64,000 nucleotides of DNA from Ralstonia pickettii DTP0602. GTDB lineage: Bacteria > Pseudomonadota > Gammaproteobacteria > Burkholderiales > Burkholderiaceae. Within the stretch, counting starts at the first letter, position 1. Each line of letters opens with the position of its first letter. The stretch is from NCBI GenBank assembly GCA_000471925.1, contig CP006667.1:2604001-2668000 (forward strand). The letters run 5' to 3'. The notes beneath the pieces are model-generated. The model did not search any database, was not told where the DNA came from, and was given only the letters and a program-made list of their open reading frames with translations. This document shows positions 8,140 through 17,372 of the stretch, in pieces. The position numbers and the translations under genes are program-made.

Positions 8140-8832
8140 TCAAACGCCAAGATATCGCTCCCAGATCTCCGATTGCTCACTCAGCTGTGCGCTGCTTCCT
8201 GTCCATCCGATCCGTCCGTTTTCGATGAAGTAGTGACGATCCGCGAGGCCGATCAGGTTCTGGACATACTTATCGATCACCAGGATCGACTGGCCTTCCT
8301 TCTTCACCTCGTGCAGGCAGTGCCAGATCTCCTGGCGGATCAGCGGCGCCAGCCCCTCGGTCGCCTCGTCGATCAGCAGCAGCCTGGCGTTGGTCAGCAG
8401 CGCCCGCGAAATGGCCAGCATCTGCTGCTCGCCGCCAGATAGCTGGAAGCCCATGTTGTCCTTACGCCTTTCCAGTACCGGAAACAGCTTGTATATCCGC
8501 TGCAGGGTCCACTGGCCCCGGCGGGCGAACGCAACGAGGTTCTCGTATACCGTCAGGTTGGAAAAAATCCGGCGGCCTTCCGGCACCAGGCCGATCCCAC
8601 TTCGACTGATGCGTTCCGGCGCCATCCCGGCCACCTCGCATCCGTTGAAGCGCACCCTGCCGCGCCTCGGCCGTAGCAGGCCGGAGATGGCCTTGACAGT
8701 CGTGCTCTTGCCCATGCCGTTGCGGCCGAGCAGCGTCACCACTTCGCCTTCATCGATGAAGAGGTCGACACCGAACAGCACCTGGCTCGCGCCGTAGCCG
8801 GCCTCAACCGACGTCAGTTCCAGCAGGCTCAT
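8140..8832 (-). CDS. Branched-chain-type ABC transporter ATP-binding protein (LivF-like)
   Basis: This 230-residue ATPase is one of the two nucleotide-binding subunits of a HAAT (branched-chain amino acid type) importer. The Walker A is GRNGMGKST, the signature LSGGEQQML and the Walker B LLLIDEATEGLAP, all in normal order. It is the last gene of the five-gene transporter block and follows the LivG-like gene by 1 bp. Because the transporter sits downstream of an aromatic meta-pathway, its cargo is more likely an aromatic acid than leucine, but this is inference. Confidence 0.93.
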   Translation of the reverse strand: MSLLELTSVEAGYGASQVLFGVDLFIDEGEVVTLLGRNGMGKSTTVKAISGLLRPRRGRVRFNGCEVAGMAPERISRSGIGLVPEGRRIFSNLTVYENLVAFARRGQWTLQRIYKLFPVLERRKDNMGFQLSGGEQQMLAISRALLTNARLLLIDEATEGLAPLIRQEIWHCLHEVKKEGQSILVIDKYVQNLIGLADRHYFIENGRIGWTGSSAQLSEQSEIWERYLGV

Positions 8833-8833
8833 A

Positions 8834-9577
8834 TCACTCTCCCAGATAGGCGCGCTTTACTTCCGCGCTGTTCTTGACTTCGTCGGGAGAACCGTTGAAG
8901 ATCCGCTTTCCCGACACAAACACCGAGATCCGGTCGGACAGCCTGAAGACTGCGTCCATGTCGTGCTCGATCAGCAGGATGGACAGGTCCTTGCCCTTCA
9001 GGCTCCTGATGAAGTCGACAAACCAGGGCACCTGGTTCGGGGACAGCCCGGCCATCGGCTCATCAAGCAGCAGCAGGCGCGGCCTGAGCGCCAGTGCGAG
9101 CCCAATTTCCAGCTGGCGCTGCTGGCCATACGACAAGTGGCAGGCCAGGGTGTGAAGTTCGTCCGCCAACTGGATGCGGTGCGCAACCGAAACCACTTCC
9201 TCGCGCAGCTGTTCGACCAATGCCTTGCCAAAGAAGCGGAAGCTTGCCTTCAGCCGCGACTGAATGCTGATGGCGAGATTCTCGAATACCGAGAGGTTGC
9301 GGAAAATGCTGGTGATCTGGTAAGAGCGCACCAGGCCCATGTCGGCACGCTCGGCCATGCTCAGGCGGGTTATGTCGGTTCCGTAGAATGAAATGGATCC
9401 CTTATCCGAAAGCAGACCGCCGGCGAGCTGCGATATGAACGTGGTCTTGCCTGCTCCGTTTGGCCCGATCAGCGCGTGGATCTGGTTGTCCGTAATGTCG
9501 AAGTCGACATGATCGGTGGCCATCAGTCCGCCAAAACGCTTGACGAGGCCCCTTACCGCTAACACTTGCTCAGCCAT
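8834..9577 (-). CDS. Branched-chain-type ABC transporter ATP-binding protein (LivG-like)
   Basis: This is a 247-residue ATPase subunit. Walker A GPNGAGKTT, signature LSYGQQRQLE and Walker B LLLLDEPMAGL are present, and the C-terminal GSPDEVKNSAEVKRAYLGE is typical of LivG. The start at 9577 (MAEQVLAVRGL) was preferred to an upstream in-frame Met because it overlaps the LivM-like stop by 8 bp in a coupled arrangement and matches family length. It works with the LivF-like protein to energise import through the two membrane subunits encoded upstream. Confidence 0.92.
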   Translation of the reverse strand: MAEQVLAVRGLVKRFGGLMATDHVDFDITDNQIHALIGPNGAGKTTFISQLAGGLLSDKGSISFYGTDITRLSMAERADMGLVRSYQITSIFRNLSVFENLAISIQSRLKASFRFFGKALVEQLREEVVSVAHRIQLADELHTLACHLSYGQQRQLEIGLALALRPRLLLLDEPMAGLSPNQVPWFVDFIRSLKGKDLSILLIEHDMDAVFRLSDRISVFVSGKRIFNGSPDEVKNSAEVKRAYLGE

Positions 9578-10577
9578 TACCCACCTCGCTCGACGAACGG
9601 CGCTGCGCCGCATGCGGGACGCGGACGCGCCACCGCAGGCCGGTCAATCCTTCCGGCACACGCATGACAACCAGGATGACAAAGACGCCCATGGCGATCT
9701 GCCAGTACCTGGTCAGGTGTGGCAGCACTTCTTCCAGCGCACAAAAGACGATGGCACCTACGGCGCCACCCCAGAAGTTCACGCTGCCTCCGAGGATCAC
9801 CATGATGAGCAGGTTGCCGGACTGCAGCCAGCTGAACAGGCTCGGGCTGGCATAACTGTTCTGGTTGGCCAGCAGTGCGCCGGACAGCCCGGCTGCGGCG
9901 CCGGCGATCGCGAACACCATCAGCTTGTACCAGTAGGTGCGGTAGCCGAGCGCCTGCATCCGGGTTTCGTTCTCCTTGATGCCTTTCATCACGCGCCCCA
10001 GCGGCGACCGGATCAGGAAGCGGAAGAGCAGGTTCACCAGGACCACGGTAGCGAGGACCACGTAGTAGAACGTGACGTTGTCACCAGTATCGAGACCGAA
10101 GCCAAGCCTGGAGCGGTGCGCCATGTTGATGCCCTCGTCGCCACCGTACATCTTCAGTGATTCGAACAAATAGAACGTCATCTGGGCGAACGCAAGCGTG
10201 ATCATGATGAAGTAAGCGCCCTTCGTGCGCAGCGAGATCATGCCGATCACCACCGCCAGCAACGCCGACACCATGACGGCAATCGGCCAGGCGATCCATG
10301 CGGAATCCGTACCAGGCAGCAATCCGACTGGTGCCGTCAGTTCCTTTGACAAGATGGCGACCACGAAGGCGCCGGTGCCAAAGAAGGCGGCGTGTCCAAA
10401 GGAAACGAGGGCCAGCTCGCCGACCAGCAGTCGCAGGCTGGTTGCGGCCAAGGCCAGGATCAGCACGCGCGTGGCGAAGCCGACGTAGAAGCTGCCGCCG
10501 AACGCCTGTGCCATCGCAGGGAAAGCGATCAGAAGGACGGCAAGCAGTGCCCAGGCAATGAGAGATTGGGATTTCAT
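9570..10577 (-). CDS. Branched-chain-type ABC transporter permease (LivM-like)
   Basis: This 335-residue inner-membrane permease has about 8-10 hydrophobic segments and the family motifs GELALVSFGHAAFFGTGA, SPLGRVMKGIKENE and GSVNFWGGAVGA. The IKENE/GY segment is the cytoplasmic loop that docks the ATPases. It overlaps the LivG-like start and follows the LivH-like gene by 7 bp. The C-terminus is Arg/Ser-rich, as in many Burkholderiales copies. Confidence 0.92.
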   Translation of the reverse strand: MKSQSLIAWALLAVLLIAFPAMAQAFGGSFYVGFATRVLILALAATSLRLLVGELALVSFGHAAFFGTGAFVVAILSKELTAPVGLLPGTDSAWIAWPIAVMVSALLAVVIGMISLRTKGAYFIMITLAFAQMTFYLFESLKMYGGDEGINMAHRSRLGFGLDTGDNVTFYYVVLATVVLVNLLFRFLIRSPLGRVMKGIKENETRMQALGYRTYWYKLMVFAIAGAAAGLSGALLANQNSYASPSLFSWLQSGNLLIMVILGGSVNFWGGAVGAIVFCALEEVLPHLTRYWQIAMGVFVILVVMRVPEGLTGLRWRVRVPHAAQRRSSSEVGNG

Positions 10578-10584
10578 GACAGCC

Positions 10585-11496
10585 TCAGCGGGAGAATAGA
10601 CCTTGCGGCCGCCAGTACAAGACCAGCGCCATCAGTAGATAGATCGAAACGGCGGACAGCGTGGATGCCAGCGAATCGGCCAGCCCCTGATCCGGCAAGC
10701 CGCGCAGCGCCATCGGAATCAACGCCCGGCCCAGCGCGTCGACAACGCCGACGAGCACGGCGCCGGCAAGCGCGCCCTGGACGGAACCGATGCCACCGAT
10801 CACCACCACCACGAAGGCCAGGATCAGGATGCTCTCGCCCATGCCGACGTTGATCGACAGCAGAGGACCGAGCAGGCCTCCGGCGATGGCGCACAGCGCC
10901 GCGCCGAGACCGAAGACGAGCGAGAACACAAGGTTGATGTTCGCCCCCATGGCGCAGGCCATCTCACGGTCGGACGCACCCGCCCGGATCCACATGCCCA
11001 CCCGCGTCTTCTTGATGAGCAGCGCCAGCAGTGCGGCGATCAGCAGGCCGACGACGATAATGAACAGCCGGAAGACCGGATATTCGAAGCTGCCGACGAG
11101 CGGCACAGACTCACTCAGCGAGGCCGGCATGCTGGTCATGATCGGCTGCGCCCCCCAGATCTCCTGCACCGCCTGGTTGGCGATCAGGATGATGCCGAAG
11201 GTGACAAGCACCTGGGTAAGATGGTCCTTGTCATAAAGCCGGCGCAACAGGCTCATTTCGAGCAGGATGCCAATCGCCGCGGTCAGCGCCACGCCGCCGA
11301 TCAGCCCGAACAGGAAGCTGTCCGTCTTCAGGGTCAGCGTGGCGACCAGATAGGCGCCGATCATGTACAGCGACCCATGCGCCAGATTGATCATGTTCAT
11401 GATGCCGAACACGAGTGTCAGGCCCGCCGACAGCAGAAACAGCATGAGCCCGAACTGCACGCCGTTGAGGAGCTGTTCGAACAGAAAAACCAGCAT
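10585..11496 (-). CDS. Branched-chain-type ABC transporter permease (LivH-like)
   Basis: This 303-residue polytopic membrane protein starts MLVFLFEQLLNGVQFG and carries LTLVFGIMNMINLAHG, the hallmark of LivH permeases, and a Gly-rich VVVIGGIGSVQGALAGA near the C-terminus. It forms the membrane channel with the LivM-like subunit. It lies 24 bp after the binding-protein gene and carries a usable ribosome-binding site, GGAAGGAG, so it is probably co-transcribed with it. Confidence 0.93.
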   Translation of the reverse strand: MLVFLFEQLLNGVQFGLMLFLLSAGLTLVFGIMNMINLAHGSLYMIGAYLVATLTLKTDSFLFGLIGGVALTAAIGILLEMSLLRRLYDKDHLTQVLVTFGIILIANQAVQEIWGAQPIMTSMPASLSESVPLVGSFEYPVFRLFIIVVGLLIAALLALLIKKTRVGMWIRAGASDREMACAMGANINLVFSLVFGLGAALCAIAGGLLGPLLSINVGMGESILILAFVVVVIGGIGSVQGALAGAVLVGVVDALGRALIPMALRGLPDQGLADSLASTLSAVSIYLLMALVLYWRPQGLFSR

Positions 11497-11520
11497 GATG
11501 TACTCCTTCCAACGGTTGTC

Positions 11521-12708
11521 CTATTTCGCCGCGAGCTTGCATTCGCCCATGTAGGGATCGCTCTGGTCGGCATATACCGGCGTGCTACTGACAGTCTTGT
11601 TGGTCAGCTTGCCCTTCTCGTTTTTCACCACCTGGCGCAAGTAGATGTGCTGGGTCGCGTTCTGGTTTGAGGAGAACTTGAAGTAGCTGCGTACCGATTC
11701 GTACTTTGCCGACATGATCGCGTCGTGCAGTACCTTGTCATCCTTGAACTTGCCCTTGCTGTCGCGAATCGCGGCATCCAGAAGCAGCCCAACCTCGTAG
11801 CCCTGCGAGGCGTAGCTCGATGCCGGACGCTTGAATTCCTTCTCAAAATCCTCGACGAATCTCCTGTTGACCGCGTTGGGAAAGTCCGGGCTCCACTGGC
11901 TGGTGTTGTAGATGCCGACAGCTGCATCACCCAGCGCAGGCAGGATGTCGGCGTCGACGGCGAAGCCGGCCGTGACCAGGTCGATCGTCTTGTTCAGGCC
12001 GGCCTGGTTGAACTGCTTGACAAAATTGATCGCCATCGGCCCCCACAGTGCGAAGAAGACCGCGTCAGGCTTGGCGGCGCGGATCTGGCCGATTTCTACC
12101 GAGAAATCCAGCTGGCCCACTTTGTTGCGGGCGCGGCCTGCGATCTCGCCCTTGTATTCTTTCTCGAAGCCCTCGGCATGCTCGCGACCTGCCTGGTAGT
12201 TCGGCGCAATCACGAATATCCGCTTGTACCCCTTCTGGGTGGCGAAGCGGCCAGCGGCCTCGGACAGCGCGCTGGTATGCCAGGTGGGATTGAAGTAATA
12301 GTAGTTGCACGAGGCCCCGGCGAGTTCCTTGGGGCCTGCGTTGGAATTGACGAAGAAGATCTTGTCCTTGAATGCCGTTGGCGCCACGGCCAGCATCACG
12401 TTGGTGAATGCCATGCCGGTGATGATGTCGACATTCTCGCTTTTGGCCATGCGCTCGTAGACCTGCTTGCCGGTATCCGGGTTGGCCTGGTCGTCGCCGT
12501 AAGCCACGACTGTGTCGACACCGCCCAGCTTGCCCCCCTTGTGCTTGAGCGCGAGATTGAATCCGTCTTTCATGTCGGTCGACAGCGTCGACAGTGGTCC
12601 GGTGAGGGAGCCGATGAAACCGATCTTGATTGGGTCAGCGGCCTGTGCACTCGGCGTGCAGGACAGGGCGATGGCAGCGAAGGCGATCCATCTCTTTGCT
12701 TGAAGCAT
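11521..12708 (-). CDS. ABC transporter periplasmic substrate-binding protein (LivJ-like)
   Basis: The 395-residue protein has a Sec signal peptide (residues 1-23, likely cut after AQA) and a type I periplasmic-binding fold (IGFIGSLTGPLSTL; later GMAFTNVMLAVAP). Members of this Peripla_BP_6 group bind amino acids or, in many Burkholderiales and Rhodopseudomonas operons, aromatic acids. The place next to a meta-cleavage pathway and porin supports an aromatic acid ligand, but this is not shown by the sequence. A T-N11-A dyad lies 63 bp upstream of the start (12772-12786), so it may have its own LysR-controlled promoter. Confidence 0.9.
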   Translation of the reverse strand: MLQAKRWIAFAAIALSCTPSAQAADPIKIGFIGSLTGPLSTLSTDMKDGFNLALKHKGGKLGGVDTVVAYGDDQANPDTGKQVYERMAKSENVDIITGMAFTNVMLAVAPTAFKDKIFFVNSNAGPKELAGASCNYYYFNPTWHTSALSEAAGRFATQKGYKRIFVIAPNYQAGREHAEGFEKEYKGEIAGRARNKVGQLDFSVEIGQIRAAKPDAVFFALWGPMAINFVKQFNQAGLNKTIDLVTAGFAVDADILPALGDAAVGIYNTSQWSPDFPNAVNRRFVEDFEKEFKRPASSYASQGYEVGLLLDAAIRDSKGKFKDDKVLHDAIMSAKYESVRSYFKFSSNQNATQHIYLRQVVKNEKGKLTNKTVSSTPVYADQSDPYMGECKLAAK

Positions 12709-12771
12709 GTGTGTCTCCTCTTTGTGTATTTGTGGTCCGTCTATTCCCGGCGGCCACTGTGTGCAAAGCGC

Positions 12772-12786
12772 ATTGCGTACGGCAAT
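12772..12786. promoter_or_regulatory. Candidate LysR box before the transporter genes
   Basis: ATTGC and GCAAT form a perfect 5-bp inverted repeat around 5 bases, with T12773 and A12785 in T-N11-A spacing. It lies in the 180-bp gap between the porin and the binding-protein gene, at a distance from the start suited to a LysR activator. Confidence 0.45.
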
Positions 12787-12888
12787 ACGGAATGCATGCG
12801 GAATGATTCTGTGGGGACCAGATGTAGCCTGAAGGCTGGCTGGATCCTCAAGGGGCGCCGCTCCCCGGCGCCAGGCAAAATGACTTGC

Positions 12889-13980
12889 CTAAAAGATGTG
12901 CTTCACGCCGACCATTGCGCCGAACTGGTTCCCACCTGGCGCCGGGTTGGTGCCGGCCTGACCACTGTTGACGGACAAGGCGAGGTTGCCGAGATTGTCG
13001 ATAAAGCCTGCGGTCGCATACGCGGATGTCCGTTTTGAGAACGCATAGGTGCCGCGGCCTGCGAACATCCATGCCTTGTTCGGACTGTTGTGAAAGCGAA
13101 GGTGGAAGGCCTCAGCATCGACGCTGATCCTCGGCGTGATCGGGTAGGACGTCCCAAGGTAGTAGAGATCGCTGCGCGGCGTCGCGCTTGCCCGGTTGTC
13201 GCGGCGCAGCCATCCGCCCCCGATCTTCGCCTCTCCCACCATGAAGTACCCGTTGAGCGAAAGCCGGTCGTCGGTCAGGGCGCTGCTTGTCAGGCCACCA
13301 AAGGCACCAGGTCCGCCTCGCAACGAATCGTAGGCCGCCGCTACGCTCCAGCGCGCCGCATCGTATTTCAGGAGCACCGACCACTCGCGACACGCGCGCT
13401 GGTCTGCCGGGTTCTCCCCCGCGCAATTGGTGCCGCCCGGACTCGGGCCGGCATTGACCGTGTCGCGACCGAAGCTGTAGGTGGCGCCGACCGTCAGGCC
13501 ACCAAAGGTGCCCTTGTAGGACACGGCATTGTCCGCGCGCGTATTGGGTATGTAGCTGTCGAGCGATCCGGAACCAAAGAGATTCGGCCCAAGCATGTCG
13601 GGCTCGGCCATGGCCCAGAACAGCATCGTGTACTGGCGCCCGATGGCCACCTGCCCCCAGCGCCCGGACAGGCCTACCAGCGCCTGGCGGCCGAACAGCC
13701 GCCCTCCCTGGCTCGACGCGCCGCTGTCTGGCAGGAAACCCGACTCCAACCAGAAGATCGCCTTGTTACCGCCACCGATGTCTTCGCTCCCGCGCAAGCC
13801 CCAACGGGACGGAACGGTACTGGTCAGGCCAGGCATGAAGGTTTGTGTGTCGCGTGCCTGACCGACTCCATTGACGAAGGCGATGCCGGTGTCAATGACT
13901 CCATATAACGTCACGTTTTGCGCGGCGGCCAATCCGGGAACTGCCATCAGAAGCGCAGCGGCCATCTTACGAATCTTCAT
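12889..13980 (-). CDS. Gram-negative trimeric porin (OmpC/Omp32-type)
   Basis: The 363-residue outer-membrane protein has a signal peptide (residues 1-20, cleaved near LAAA-Q) followed by NVTLYGVIDTGIAFVNG, the standard N-terminus of Burkholderiales porins. The sequence ends in a terminal Phe (VGVKHIF), needed for BAM-assisted insertion. LRGSEDIGGGNKAIFWLESGF and GRQYTMLFWAM match the first strands and the L3 constriction region. It stands between the meta-pathway genes and the ABC importer on the same strand and probably admits their substrate. The 273 bp before its start hold no gene and presumably its promoter. Confidence 0.92.
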   Translation of the reverse strand: MKIRKMAAALLMAVPGLAAAQNVTLYGVIDTGIAFVNGVGQARDTQTFMPGLTSTVPSRWGLRGSEDIGGGNKAIFWLESGFLPDSGASSQGGRLFGRQALVGLSGRWGQVAIGRQYTMLFWAMAEPDMLGPNLFGSGSLDSYIPNTRADNAVSYKGTFGGLTVGATYSFGRDTVNAGPSPGGTNCAGENPADQRACREWSVLLKYDAARWSVAAAYDSLRGGPGAFGGLTSSALTDDRLSLNGYFMVGEAKIGGGWLRRDNRASATPRSDLYYLGTSYPITPRISVDAEAFHLRFHNSPNKAWMFAGRGTYAFSKRTSAYATAGFIDNLGNLALSVNSGQAGTNPAPGGNQFGAMVGVKHIF

Positions 13981-14253
13981 GTCTCCTCCATTACTCTCAT
14001 ATAGTTATTGGCAGACGTTGCGGGAGCGCCACCAAGCCCCCGTCAAGGTGGGCAAATGCCCCGCCATACGTGCCTGCAATGCCTGTCAACGGGCGCGAGA
14101 ATACGGAGCCCCGCGGCGAGCGCGGCGCCTTCTTTTTCTTGTTTCCATGCGATTTAAGCCCGGCCCGTTCGGCGGTCGTTCCAGCCTTCAGCCGCTGCGT
14201 GACCCGGCTCGCCTGAAGTTCGCCGCGTCAGCAATCCACGGCGAAGGATGTCC

Positions 14254-15291
14254 CTAAACCTCAGCGGGTTCCCCGCCTCGCTGCGCAACCAGGTCGAGCG
14301 CCACATCGACGATCATGTCCTCCTGGCCACCCACCATGCGACGCTTCCCCAGTTCCACCAGGATGTCGACGGTTTTCAGCTTGTAGCGTGCCGCTGCGGC
14401 TTCGGCGTGGCGCAGGAAGCTCGAGTAGACGCCGGCGTAGCCCAGCGCCAGGGTTTCCCGATCCACGCGTACGGGCCTATCCTGCAACGGGCGTACGATG
14501 TCGTCTGCAGCATCCATCAGGGTGTAAAGGTCGCAACCATGCTTCCAGCCCAGCCGGCTGGCGGCTGCGATGAACACCTCCAGCGGCGCGTTCCCTGCGC
14601 CCGCGCCCATGCCGGCCAGGCTCGCGTCCACGCGGTCGCAGCCCTCTTCCACCGCGACGATGGAGTTGGCCACACCCAGGCTCAGGTTGTGGTGGGCGTG
14701 AATGCCGGTCTGGGTCTCTGACTTGAGCACGTCCTTGAAGGCGCGGAAACGATCGCGCACATCGTTCATGTTCAGCGCCCCACCGGAATCGACCACGTAG
14801 ATGCACTGTGCGCCATAGCTTTCCATCAGCTTCGCCTGCTGCGCCAGCGCGGCGGGATCGGTCATATGACTCATCATCAGGAAGCCGACGGCATCCATGC
14901 CGAGTTCACGCGCGAATTCAATGTGCTGGCGCGAGACGTCCGCCTCGGTGCAGTGCGTGGCTACGCGCACGACCCTCGCGCCGGCATCGTAGGCAGCGCG
15001 CAGGTCGTGCACCGTGCCCACTCCGGGCAGCAGCAGCGTCGCCACCTTGGCGCGACGCACGGTATCGGCTACCGCGGCGATCCACTCGACATCGGTATGC
15101 GCGCCGAAGCCATAGTTGAAGCTCGAACCCGAGAGGCCGTCACCGTGCGCGACCTCGATCGAGTCCACGCCCGCTGCGTCCAGCGCGGCGGCAATGCGGC
15201 GCACGTGGTCCAGGCTGTACTGGTGGCGGATGGCATGGCTGCCGTCGCGCAGGGTGACATCCGAGATATAAAGCTTCTTGTTCAGATCCAT
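14254..15291 (-). CDS. dmpG: 4-hydroxy-2-oxovalerate aldolase
   Basis: This 345-residue pyruvate aldolase (DmpG/MhpE/BphI family) cleaves 4-hydroxy-2-oxovalerate to pyruvate and acetaldehyde. [13 protein letters not shown] holds the catalytic Arg and metal Asp, and [13 protein letters not shown] the His ligands. The C-terminal part forms the contact with acetaldehyde dehydrogenase. The start at 15291 ([11 protein letters not shown]) is preferred to an upstream Met because family similarity begins there and a GGAGA-type site precedes it. It follows the dehydrogenase gene by 20 bp; the two proteins normally form a channelled complex. It is the last enzyme gene of the pathway. Confidence 0.95.
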   Translation of the reverse strand: MDLNKKLYISDVTLRDGSHAIRHQYSLDHVRRIAAALDAAGVDSIEVAHGDGLSGSSFNYGFGAHTDVEWIAAVADTVRRAKVATLLLPGVGTVHDLRAAYDAGARVVRVATHCTEADVSRQHIEFARELGMDAVGFLMMSHMTDPAALAQQAKLMESYGAQCIYVVDSGGALNMNDVRDRFRAFKDVLKSETQTGIHAHHNLSLGVANSIVAVEEGCDRVDASLAGMGAGAGNAPLEVFIAAASRLGWKHGCDLYTLMDAADDIVRPLQDRPVRVDRETLALGYAGVYSSFLRHAEAAAARYKLKTVDILVELGKRRMVGGQEDMIVDVALDLVAQRGGEPAEV

Positions 15292-15311
15292 GTCTGTCTC
15301 CTTCTGCACGG

Positions 15312-16256
15312 TCAGGCGGCTGCCAGGCTGGTCTCGGCCAGGCGTTCGGCGCAAGCCAGCGCGGCGCTGGTCATGATGTCAAGATTGCCGGCATAGGCCG
15401 GCAGGTAGTGAGCGGCGCCCTCCACTTCCAGGAACACGGTGGTCTTCAATCCGCTGGCAGGCCCGATGCCCGGCACGTTCAGCGGCGCGGAAGCGGGAAT
15501 GCGCTCAAACTGCACGCGCTGCTTGAGTCGGTAGCCTGGCACATAGGCCTGCACGGCCTGCACCATCTGCGCAATGCTCGCCTCGATCTCCGCCTCGTCG
15601 GCAAGATCGGACAGCGTGAACACCGTATCGCGCATGATCAGCGGCGGCTCGGCGGGGTTCAGCACGATGATGGCCTTGCCGCGCGCGGCGCCGCCTACCG
15701 AGCAGATCGCCTGGCTGGTGGTCTCGGTGAACTCGTCAATATTGGCGCGCGTGCCCGGCCCGGCCGACTTGCTGGAGATCGACGCCACGATCTCTGCATA
15801 GTGCACCTTCGCCACGCGCGATACCGCGGCCACCATCGGAATGGTGGCCTGGCCGCCGCAGGTGACCATATTGATATTGCTGGCCTCCAGGTGCTGGTCC
15901 AGGTTGACCACCGGCACCACATAGGGGCCGATCGCCGCTGGCGTCAGGTCGATCACCCGCACGCCGTGTTGCTGCAGCAACTGGTTATGGTGCGCGTGCG
16001 CACCTGCCGAAGTGGCGTCGAAGGCGATGCGGATATCGCCAAAGCCCTCCATCGCCAGCAGGCCTTCGATGCCCCCGGCGGTAGTCGGCACGCCCAGGCG
16101 CGCGGCGCGCGCCAGGCCGTCGGAGGCGGGATCGATGCCGACCATCGCGCCCATCTCCAGATGACGGCCGTGCCGCATCACCTTGATCATCAGGTCGGTG
16201 CCGATATTGCCCGAGCCGATGATGGCAACCTTGTGCTTGCCTGCTTTCATGTCCAT
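15312..16256 (-). CDS. dmpF: Acetaldehyde dehydrogenase (acetylating)
   Basis: The 314-residue DmpF/BphJ-type enzyme converts acetaldehyde, NAD+ and CoA to acetyl-CoA. It has an N-terminal Rossmann motif ([16 protein letters not shown]) and the catalytic Cys in [12 protein letters not shown]. Translation may start at the second Met (MKAGKHK) rather than the first; two residues differ. It pairs with the aldolase encoded next, passing acetaldehyde through an internal channel in characterised homologues. Its position after tautomerase and before aldolase matches the order of known catechol meta operons. Confidence 0.95.
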   Translation of the reverse strand: MDMKAGKHKVAIIGSGNIGTDLMIKVMRHGRHLEMGAMVGIDPASDGLARAARLGVPTTAGGIEGLLAMEGFGDIRIAFDATSAGAHAHHNQLLQQHGVRVIDLTPAAIGPYVVPVVNLDQHLEASNINMVTCGGQATIPMVAAVSRVAKVHYAEIVASISSKSAGPGTRANIDEFTETTSQAICSVGGAARGKAIIVLNPAEPPLIMRDTVFTLSDLADEAEIEASIAQMVQAVQAYVPGYRLKQRVQFERIPASAPLNVPGIGPASGLKTTVFLEVEGAAHYLPAYAGNLDIMTSAALACAERLAETSLAAA

Positions 16257-16296
16257 CTTGATTCTCCCTTGCCGCCGCTGTCCGTTAGCGGCCTGA

Positions 16297-16488
16297 TTAG
16301 CGGCCCAATTCCTTGGCGGATTTCCCGCCGATGCCGAAATGCGCCTTGGGCATTTCGGTGATCAGCACACGCACGGATTCGCGCGGGACGCCGATCGACG
16401 CCACCGCCGCGTCAGTGAGCGCGCTGATCAGGCCCGCCTTCTGTTCCTCGGTCCTTCCTTCCATCAGGAAAACTTGCATGATGGGCAT
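16297..16488 (-). CDS. dmpI: 4-oxalocrotonate tautomerase
   Basis: After removal of the initiator Met the protein has 62 residues, exactly the size of classical 4-oxalocrotonate tautomerase. The catalytic set is complete in the usual numbering: Pro1 ([11 protein letters not shown]), Arg11, Arg39 (SVRVLI) and Phe50 (KAHFGIGG). It interconverts 2-hydroxymuconate and 2-oxohex-3-enedioate between the semialdehyde dehydrogenase and the decarboxylase steps. The start at 16488 was chosen so that Pro follows Met; an upstream in-frame Met at 16521 would block the catalytic N-terminal proline. Confidence 0.95.
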   Translation of the reverse strand: MPIMQVFLMEGRTEEQKAGLISALTDAAVASIGVPRESVRVLITEMPKAHFGIGGKSAKELGR

Positions 16489-16551
16489 TGCCTTACTCCT
16501 GTCATTTGCCATTGGAAGCACACAGTCTTGCTCCCGCCGGCTGTGCTGCGA

Positions 16552-17340
16552 TCAGACAAAGCGCATCGATACCGTCCCCAGGTGCTGGTAGCGCACGGTG
16601 ACGTTGTCGCCCGCCTGCACCGCCACCGCCTCGGTCACGCCGCCGGTCATGATGAAGGTGCCGGCCGGCAGTTCGCGCCCCCGCGCACCCAGCATGTTGG
16701 CCAGCATGGCCACGCTGCTGGCCGGGTGGCCGAGCACGGCGGCGCCGGCGGCGGTGGCGACCACGTCGCCGTTCTTTTCCATCACCACGCCGAGGTTCTT
16801 CAGATCGATGCCATCGGCGCTTCGATGTGTGCCGCCCACCACGAAGCGGGCCGATGAGGTGTTGTCCGCGATCACGCTCTTCAGGTCGAAACGGAAGTTC
16901 TCGTAGCGCGAGTCGATCACCTCCACCGCCGGCAGCACGAAGTCGGTCGCGGCCAGCACGTCGCCGATATGGCAGCCGGGCCCCTTGAGCGGACGCTTAA
17001 GGACGAAGGCGATCTCCGCCTCCACCTTGGGATGGATCAGCGATGCGGTATCGATGGCGCCGCCATCCATGCAGGCGCCGTAGTCGGTCACGAAGCCATA
17101 GACCGGCTCGGTTACGCCCATCTGGCGCATCTTGGCGAACGAGGTCAGCCCCATCTTGAGGCCGGCAATGCGCGTGCCGCGTGCCTCCTTGCGTGCCCGG
17201 ATCGCGTCCTGGATCGCATAGGCGTCGTCCCAGTCCATGTCGGGATGGTCGTCGGTGATCTTGCGCACCGGTTCGCGGTTGAGTTCGGCGGTCTCCAGGT
17301 GCTCAGCGAGCTGCTGGATGATGTCTTGGGTGAGATTCAT
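16552..17340 (-). CDS. dmpH: 4-oxalocrotonate decarboxylase
   Basis: The 262-residue protein belongs to the hydratase/decarboxylase family and resembles DmpH more than DmpE: GLKMGLTSFAKMRQMGV, then HPKVEAEIAFVLKRPLKGPGC and VEVIDSRYENFRFDLKSV. The enzyme decarboxylates 2-oxohex-3-enedioate to 2-hydroxypenta-2,4-dienoate with Mg2+ and acts in a complex with the hydratase encoded just upstream. The start at 17340 (MNLTQDIIQQL) agrees with homologues; the longer open frame reaches into the hydratase gene. The gap to the hydratase stop is 32 bp. Confidence 0.93.
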   Translation of the reverse strand: MNLTQDIIQQLAEHLETAELNREPVRKITDDHPDMDWDDAYAIQDAIRARKEARGTRIAGLKMGLTSFAKMRQMGVTEPVYGFVTDYGACMDGGAIDTASLIHPKVEAEIAFVLKRPLKGPGCHIGDVLAATDFVLPAVEVIDSRYENFRFDLKSVIADNTSSARFVVGGTHRSADGIDLKNLGVVMEKNGDVVATAAGAAVLGHPASSVAMLANMLGARGRELPAGTFIMTGGVTEAVAVQAGDNVTVRYQHLGTVSMRFV

Positions 17341-17372
17341 GGCGATGTCGTGGGCTGCTATGTGGAATCCGT

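Noticed and set aside
14090..14150. GC-rich stem followed by a T-rich stretch between porin and aldolase genes
   Set aside because: The T run is on the plus strand while both genes are on the minus strand, and the stem is irregular. I do not call a terminator.
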